Shown in pieces: positions 7,666-10,748 of a stretch of DNA of 10,748 bases (positions are counted from its first letter, which is position 1; each line of letters starts with the position of its first letter). The stretch is from SVQP01 sp045594445 (GTDB taxonomy: Bacteria; Bacillota; Clostridia; Oscillospirales; CAG-272). The notes below the pieces were generated by a model that had not been told where the DNA came from, made no database searches, and saw nothing but the letters and a program-made list of their open reading frames with translations. The translations under genes were made by a program, and so were the position numbers. The DNA lies in NCBI GenBank assembly GCA_045594445.1, contig JAZNYL010000048.1:1-10748 (forward strand), given 5' to 3'.

Positions 7666-7689
7666 GACAGGCGCCGTATATGGTATAAT
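7661..7689 (+). promoter_or_regulatory. Promoter of the Gfo/Idh/MocA gene
   Basis: TATAAT at 7684-7689 is perfect and is preceded by TG at 7681-7682, giving an extended -10 element. The hexamer 17 bases upstream (CAGACG, 7661-7666) is a poor -35 box, suggesting that an activator is needed. Transcription would start near 7696. Confidence 0.6.
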
Positions 7690-7706
7690 GGTAACGGAAA
7701 GACCAT
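7688..7706 (+). promoter_or_regulatory. cre-like element over the transcription start
   Basis: ATGGTAACGGAAAGAC (7688-7703) agrees at 14 of 16 positions with the catabolite-response consensus WTGNNARCGNWWWCAW. It is also framed by the inverted arms ATGGT (7688-7692) and ACCAT (7702-7706). A CcpA-type protein bound here would cover the start site and repress the gene when a preferred sugar is present. The mismatches include the conserved C, so the call is tentative. Confidence 0.3.
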
Positions 7707-7748
7707 CATATCCATTGTTTATCAAACAAACGAAAGGAAACGGACCTC

Positions 7749-9047
7749 ATGAAAAAAGTACGTATTGGCGTTTTGGGTGCTTATCGCGGCACCAGCATGA
7801 TCAACTACTGTAAGCGAGCAGACCACGCAGAGGTGGTCGCTATCTGTGACAAGAGCCCCGAGGCGCTGGACGCGCAAAGAGAGGCTGCCGCAGGACTCAA
7901 TATTACCTTCTACGATCATTTTGATAAGTTTATCGAACACGACATGGACGCCGTGGTGCTGGCAAACTACGCTAACGAGCACGCGCCCTTTGCCATCCGC
8001 TGCCTCAAAAAGGGCCTGCACGTATTCTCCGAGGTGCTGCCCGTGCAGAACATGAAGGAAGCTGTGGAGCTGGTTGAAGCCGTGGAGGAAAGCGGTCTTG
8101 TGTATTCTTACGGTGAAAACTACTGCTATATGCCCGCTCCCTACGAAATGAAAAAGCTCTACGAGAGCGGTGAGATCGGCGAATTTGAGTACGGCGAGGG
8201 CGAATACATTCACAACTGCGAATCCATCTGGCCTTCTATTGCATACGGCGAATCCGACCATTGGCGCAACAACGGTTACGCCACCTTCTATTGCACCCAC
8301 TCCTTAGGCCCCATCATCCATTCCACCGGCCTGCGCCCCGTATCGGTTATCGGCTTTGAGGGCACAAAGAACGCCCGCCGTCTGCGCACAGGATGCAAGA
8401 GCGGCCAGTTTGGCATTGAGATGGTCACGCTGGAGAACGGCGGTATCGTCAAATCCATTCACGGCGATCTGTATAAGAATTCCATCTGGTACACCATGTA
8501 CGGCTCCAAGGGCAGAATGGAATGCGGACGCGAGGATGCCATGGACGGACATATTGCCAAGATCTACGTCAACAAAGACGAGTACGACGGCGGCTACGAG
8601 ACAAGCTCTCTGCGCTCCTACTTCCCTGAGCACGCTCCTGCAGAAGACGTAGAGGGCTTTGGTCACGGCGGATCCGACTTCTTCTCCATGTACTACTTCA
8701 TCAAGCGCATTCTGGGAGATCAGACGGCAGACACCATCGACGTTTACGAGGCACTGGATATGTTCCTGCCCGGTCTGTTCGCATACAGATCCATTCTGGC
8801 AGGCGGCGTATCCATGGAGGTTCCTAACCTCCGCAACAAGGAAGAGCGAGAAAAGTGGCGTCATGATACCGCCTGCACCGACCCCAAGGCAGCGGGCGAT
8901 ATGCTGTTGCCCAACCTTTCTTCGGGCACTCCCGAAATTCCGCAGGAGATCTACGACCGTCAGGCAGCGCTGTGGGCAGAGGAATGTGCCAAGACCGAGG
9001 GCACTTACCGCGCAGCAGCTCTGAGTCAGGGCAGCAAGCAGGAATAA
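7749..9047 (+). CDS. Gfo/Idh/MocA-family NAD(P)-dependent enzyme with GH109-like motifs
   Basis: This is a 432-residue protein, somewhat longer than simple sugar dehydrogenases of the family. Residues 4-34 form a Rossmann start (VRIGVLGAYRGTS, then AICDKSPEAL with Asp34 at the cofactor ribose position). The usual E-K-P motif is replaced by SEVLP (94-98). Further motifs are ENYCYM (123-128), THSLGPI (183-189), GHGGSDFF (306-313) and DVYEALDMF (331-339). H-x-L-G-P-I and G-H-G-G-x-D are reminiscent of GH109 and related NAD-dependent glycosidases, which use transient oxidation of the sugar. A plain oxidoreductase or epimerase role remains possible. No signal peptide is present. GAAAGGA (7732-7738) lies 10 bases before the ATG. 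The neighbours are a divergent AraC-family regulator and a convergent GH43 gene, which fits a role in processing imported oligosaccharides. Confidence 0.85.
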   Translation: MKKVRIGVLGAYRGTSMINYCKRADHAEVVAICDKSPEALDAQREAAAGLNITFYDHFDKFIEHDMDAVVLANYANEHAPFAIRCLKKGLHVFSEVLPVQNMKEAVELVEAVEESGLVYSYGENYCYMPAPYEMKKLYESGEIGEFEYGEGEYIHNCESIWPSIAYGESDHWRNNGYATFYCTHSLGPIIHSTGLRPVSVIGFEGTKNARRLRTGCKSGQFGIEMVTLENGGIVKSIHGDLYKNSIWYTMYGSKGRMECGREDAMDGHIAKIYVNKDEYDGGYETSSLRSYFPEHAPAEDVEGFGHGGSDFFSMYYFIKRILGDQTADTIDVYEALDMFLPGLFAYRSILAGGVSMEVPNLRNKEEREKWRHDTACTDPKAAGDMLLPNLSSGTPEIPQEIYDRQAALWAEECAKTEGTYRAAALSQGSKQE

Positions 9048-9053
9048 CAAAAC

Positions 9054-9088
9054 ACGGGTAGTCCGCAAGGACTACCCGTTCTTTTTTA
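9054..9088. terminator. Bidirectional intrinsic terminator with GCAA loop
   Basis: ACGGGTAGTCC (9054-9064) pairs perfectly with GGACTACCCGT (9069-9079) across the tetraloop GCAA, followed by TCTTTTTTATT. On the minus strand the hairpin is followed by GTTTTGTTATT. It serves both the Gfo/Idh/MocA gene (stop at 9047) and the GH43 gene (stop codon at 9089-9091). Confidence 0.92.
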
Positions 9089-9982
9089 TTACGACTCTAC
9101 GCGCTCGACAATTTCAAAGCCGTCGTCGGTCTCCTTGATTCTGAAGAGCCTCGGGCGCTCGTTGGGATTGACGTTGGTACTGTGCAAGACCAGGTACAGA
9201 TTTCCGTCAAAGCCGTCAAAGATCATGCCGTGTCCGCCGTCCTCGTCGTAGATAAATTGATCGGCGTGACGCCAAGGGCCGCGGATATCACCGCTGTCGC
9301 TGATGACCAGTGCCTGCACGTACCAATACTGCGGGCCTGCGTGAAATCCCGACCAAAGCATATACAGCTTACCGTTCTTGCCCTTACGGAAGAACGGGCC
9401 GTCAGTAACGTAGTTGCGCGAGGTGGGATCAACCAACGAATACGACCACTCGGCGTCTCCCGCGCGAACCACGGTTTCGGGCGTTCCCGCCGGCGCGGTC
9501 AGGTCTGCGGTCAAGGGCATGATCTCAATCGTGCCGTCGCCAACCTGCGTCCATTCATGGCAAAACGCCGTCCAGGGAGTTCCCTGCTCGTCCACGTAAA
9601 AGGTCGCATCCAGACAAACCCAATCCTCGGGCGTGATAGGCCCTGAGGAAAAAGGCAAAAACGGACCCATGGGGCTATCGGCCTTGAGAATCTGTGAGCA
9701 GCGCAGATGCGTCTCGCTGCGGAAGCTGGCAAACATATAGTAAGCGTCACCGTAGTGATACACCTCGGGAGCGAAGAAGTCGCGATCCGACCAAAAGTCC
9801 GCAGGGCGGGTAAAGCATTCGTGCGGCTCACTCCACTCGACAAGATCGGTCGAGGTATAAACGTCCAGTCCCGTCCACGGAATGACCTTGGTGGCAGGGC
9901 CGCGGCGGGTACCGTAAAGATAATATACGCCGTTCTCGGCAAAAATAAAAGGATCTCGCAGATGAATGTCGCACAACTTCAT
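9089..9982 (-). CDS. GH43-family glycoside hydrolase (beta-xylosidase/arabinofuranosidase type)
   Basis: This is a 297-residue single-domain five-bladed beta-propeller enzyme. GH43 members cleave arabinose- or xylose-containing glycans with inversion of configuration. Visible residues are Asp10 in LRDPFIF (general base), FFAPEV (69-74), Asp125 in CLDATFYVDEQG (pKa modulator), Asp194 in TDGPFF at the position usually held by the E-G-P general acid, and GGHGMIF with His251. T-D-G-P occurs together with GGHGMIF in a GH43-like group that lacks the canonical glutamate, so the acid may be Asp194 or another residue. The start at 9982 is chosen for AAAGGAGA just upstream and a promoter at 10047-10018. 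No signal peptide is present, so it should work inside the cell. Its promoter shares two words with that of the Gfo/Idh/MocA gene, suggesting co-regulation. Confidence 0.88.
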   Translation of the reverse strand: MKLCDIHLRDPFIFAENGVYYLYGTRRGPATKVIPWTGLDVYTSTDLVEWSEPHECFTRPADFWSDRDFFAPEVYHYGDAYYMFASFRSETHLRCSQILKADSPMGPFLPFSSGPITPEDWVCLDATFYVDEQGTPWTAFCHEWTQVGDGTIEIMPLTADLTAPAGTPETVVRAGDAEWSYSLVDPTSRNYVTDGPFFRKGKNGKLYMLWSGFHAGPQYWYVQALVISDSGDIRGPWRHADQFIYDEDGGHGMIFDGFDGNLYLVLHSTNVNPNERPRLFRIKETDDGFEIVERVES

Positions 9983-10017
9983 GGGTATCTCCTTTCGCAC
10001 ACACAGAGTATATGAAT

Positions 10018-10047
10018 ATTGTAACACAAACGCTAAACAGGCGTCAA
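10018..10047 (-). promoter_or_regulatory. Promoter of the GH43 gene
   Basis: On the minus strand TTGACG (10047-10042) and TACAAT (10023-10018) are separated by 18 bases. Transcription would start near 10012, leaving a leader of about 30 bases with the AAAGGAGA ribosome binding site. Confidence 0.7.
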
Positions 10048-10068
10048 GGGAGAGAGGATAGACGTTTG

Positions 10069-10091
10069 GTGAAAATAGTCATGCTAAATTC
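10069..10091 (-). promoter_or_regulatory. Candidate activator site upstream of the GH43 gene
   Basis: On the minus strand GAATTTAGC (10091-10083) is followed by ATG and then ACTATTTTCAC (10079-10069), which ends 21 bases upstream of the -35 box. The same two words occur upstream of the Gfo/Idh/MocA gene. ACTATTTT(T)CAC is preceded there by CATGACATA and here by CATG, which overlaps as CATGAC in both. The order of the two words is reversed, so they may be separate half-sites. Confidence 0.5.
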
Positions 10092-10213
10092 AAACCCGTA
10101 AAAAAACGGATTCGAAATAACTGTGGAAATACGCCTCGCTGATTCTCCAGCACAATTTATAAATGAGCTCACCGCAAATTCCGGCGTAACCAACGCCAAG
10201 CCAAATCGACACA

Positions 10214-10295
10214 CGGGAATCTCGCCTGCGGCTCGTCTCGCCGGGTGAGTTTTTTTTCAAGAATCAATGCAAAGTACGGGAACCTCGCCTGCGGC
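10214..10295 (+). repeat. Direct repeat of a 19-base unit
   Basis: CGGGAATCTCGCCTGCGGC (10214-10232) recurs at 10277-10295 with a single change (T to C at the seventh base). A related inverted copy can be read at about 10402-10422, and the word GCCGGGTGAG occurs at 10240-10249 and 10402-10411. This implies duplication within the element or accumulation of one repeat family. Confidence 0.65.
10221..10257 (+). terminator. Terminator-like hairpin with T8
   Basis: CTCGCC (10221-10226) can pair with GGTGAG (10244-10249) using one G-T wobble, with a short internal GGC/GCC pairing, and is followed immediately by eight T. The stem is weaker than the other terminators in the window, and no plus-strand gene lies just upstream. 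Confidence 0.35.
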
Positions 10296-10375
10296 GAGAA
10301 TTTGCACGCTCTTCGCCTGGAAAATGTCTCGCTTCGCGAGCCGCTTTCCGACGGATTCGCGGCGAATGCGAACCC

Positions 10376-10403
10376 GCAATGCAAGCCTTGCGGCTTGCAT
10401 TGC
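10376..10403. repeat. 12-bp perfect hairpin with TTGC loop
   Basis: GCAATGCAAGCC (10376-10387) pairs with GGCTTGCATTGC (10392-10403). Three more pairs (CCC with GGG at 10405-10407) form beyond a one-base bulge. No T run follows, so it is not an ordinary terminator. Confidence 0.75.
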
Positions 10404-10426
10404 CGGGTGAGATTCCTCGTACGGGG

Positions 10427-10476
10427 CACCAATACAAAAGCACCGATGCGATTGCATCGGTGCTTTTGTATTGGTG
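10427..10476. terminator. 23-bp perfect hairpin, probable bidirectional terminator
   Basis: Positions 10427-10449 (CACCAATAC...CCGATGC) pair without a mismatch to 10454-10476 across the loop GATT. The inner part, AAAAGCACCGATGC with its mirror GCATCGGTGCTTTT, has the form of a bidirectional intrinsic terminator. The outer nine pairs extend it well beyond what termination needs. It may end transcription of the small minus-strand ORF at 10570-10728. Confidence 0.7.
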
Positions 10477-10504
10477 AGCCAACTTCAAACCAAATCGAAT
10501 TGTA

Positions 10505-10556
10505 CATACACATATACCGTTTGATGCGAAGGCGCGATATATGTGTATGCTTTTTT
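10505..10556 (+). terminator. Hairpin with T6, terminator-like on the plus strand
   Basis: CATACACATATA (10505-10516) pairs perfectly with TATATGTGTATG (10538-10549) around a 21-base loop, followed by C and six T. The stem is AT-rich and the loop long. No plus-strand coding gene precedes it, so if it works it would end a non-coding transcript from the hairpin region. Confidence 0.45.
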
Positions 10557-10569
10557 ATCCCATTAAGGA

Positions 10570-10728
10570 TCAGAACGCTCTCTCCAGCGCCTCAAACAGC
10601 CGTCTCCCGTCCTCTCCCTCGGGAGCCTCGGCCTTGGGGCTGAGGATGGCGGAGGTGCCGTCGGGACTGCTGTGGTAGTGGAGGTCGGCCACGAAGGCGG
10701 CGGCGTTGAGGGGCACGTACATCAACAT
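10570..10728 (-). CDS. Small hypothetical protein (52 residues, start uncertain)
   Basis: A minus-strand frame begins at ATG 10728 (or 10722) and ends with TGA at 10572-10570. The protein starts MLMYVPLNAAAFVADLHYH and ends RRLFEALERAF. Third codon positions are overwhelmingly G or C, in contrast with the flanking DNA, which argues for real coding. The upstream sequence GGAAAGAG could be a weak ribosome binding site about 9 bases before 10728. The frame also stays open to the window edge (10746), so this may instead be the end of a longer gene. No signal peptide, membrane segment or known motif is visible, and I do not recognise the family. The hairpins at 10549-10427 lie downstream. Confidence 0.5.
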   Translation of the reverse strand: MLMYVPLNAAAFVADLHYHSSPDGTSAILSPKAEAPEGEDGRRLFEALERAF

Positions 10729-10748
10729 AAGACACACTCTTTCCGTTT

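Larger units (their letters stand above)
10183..10549. repeat. Hairpin-dense intergenic element
   Basis: This gene-free stretch contains eight inverted repeats in about 370 bases: GGCGT/ACGCC (10183-10197), CTCGCC/GGTGAG (10221-10249, one wobble pair), CTCGCC/GGCGAG with a TGC loop (10284-10298), CTCGC/GCGAG with TTC (10328-10340), ATTCGC/GCGAAT (10355-10367), a 12-bp stem (10376-10403), a 23-bp stem (10427-10476) and a 12-bp stem (10505-10549). Weak ORFs cross it on both strands, but they read through the hairpins, are compositionally odd and have no ribosome binding sites. The flanking DNA at 10092-10182 shows nothing recognisable. It may be a mosaic of terminators, a structured non-coding RNA or an interspersed repeat. 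Confidence 0.6.

Noticed and set aside
7715..7729. TTGTTT-ATC-AAACAA inverted repeat in the leader of the Gfo/Idh/MocA gene
   Set aside because: It is short, AT-rich and has no second copy in the window, so it cannot be told from chance.
10403..10431. Resemblance to the 3' end of a tRNA (CCGGG, loop, then acceptor-like end with CCA)
   Set aside because: The T stem does not pair in the register set by CCA, the T loop lacks TTCRA, and no 5' half is present upstream.
10201..10498. Possible small transposable element with CCAAATCGA as target duplication
   Set aside because: The nine-base repeat is real, but there are no terminal inverted repeats just inside it, and a match of this length within 300 bases can arise by chance. 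It is kept only as a remark in the hairpin finding.
10183..10549. CRISPR array
   Set aside because: Repeat units are few, unequal in length and spacing, and there are no regular spacers or cas genes.
10245..10643. Plus-strand open frame of 132 codons across the hairpin region, and minus-strand frames opposite it
   Set aside because: They read directly through stem-loops and repeats, lack ribosome binding sites and change composition abruptly. The structure is better explained as non-coding.

Overview
The window looks like part of a carbohydrate-utilisation locus from a monoderm, probably gut-dwelling member of the Clostridia. The evidence is inferential. Shine-Dalgarno sequences are strong (AAGGAGG, AAAGGAGG). 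Two secreted proteins begin with lipobox signal peptides and acidic, low-complexity linkers. Intergenic regions are short and AT-rich with recognisable TTGACA/TATAAT-type promoters, while coding regions are GC-rich. No species can be named from the sequence alone.

Layout. Positions 1-85 hold the possible tail of an upstream gene and a hairpin terminator. Then come: a minus-strand GH36 alpha-galactosidase-type enzyme (86-1987); a divergent promoter region (1988-2191); a plus-strand two-gene operon of secreted lipoproteins (2192-3640, a cysteine-peptidase/amidase-like lipoprotein, and 3671-6688, a very large lipoprotein with a GH99/GH71-like catalytic domain, a CBM9-like domain and a C-terminal copper-amine-oxidase-N-like domain); a minus-strand AraC-family regulator (6733-7560); a second divergent promoter region (7561-7748); a plus-strand Gfo/Idh/MocA-family enzyme with GH109-like motifs (7749-9047); and a minus-strand GH43 enzyme (9089-9982). 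Convergent gene pairs share bidirectional terminators at 6697-6732 and 9054-9088. The right end (10048-10569) has no credible gene. It carries a dense array of hairpins and short repeats, followed by a small minus-strand ORF (10570-10728).

How it may work together (inference). The lipoproteins would sit on the outer face of the membrane, where the large one binds and cuts a glycan. Released oligosaccharides would be imported by a transporter outside this window. The three enzymes without signal peptides (GH36, GH43, Gfo/Idh/MocA) would then dismantle them in the cytoplasm, and the AraC-type protein would sense a sugar and control the set. The promoters of the Gfo/Idh/MocA gene and of the GH43 gene share two short words, ACTATTTT(T)CAC and GAATTTAGC. 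The first lies 20-21 bases upstream of the -35 box in both. This is a candidate recognition site for the regulator encoded between them.

The two most promising unexplained items are the large lipoprotein, whose hydrolase domain keeps the N-E-W signature but lacks the second glutamate of GH99, together with its peptidase-like operon partner, and the hairpin array at the right end.
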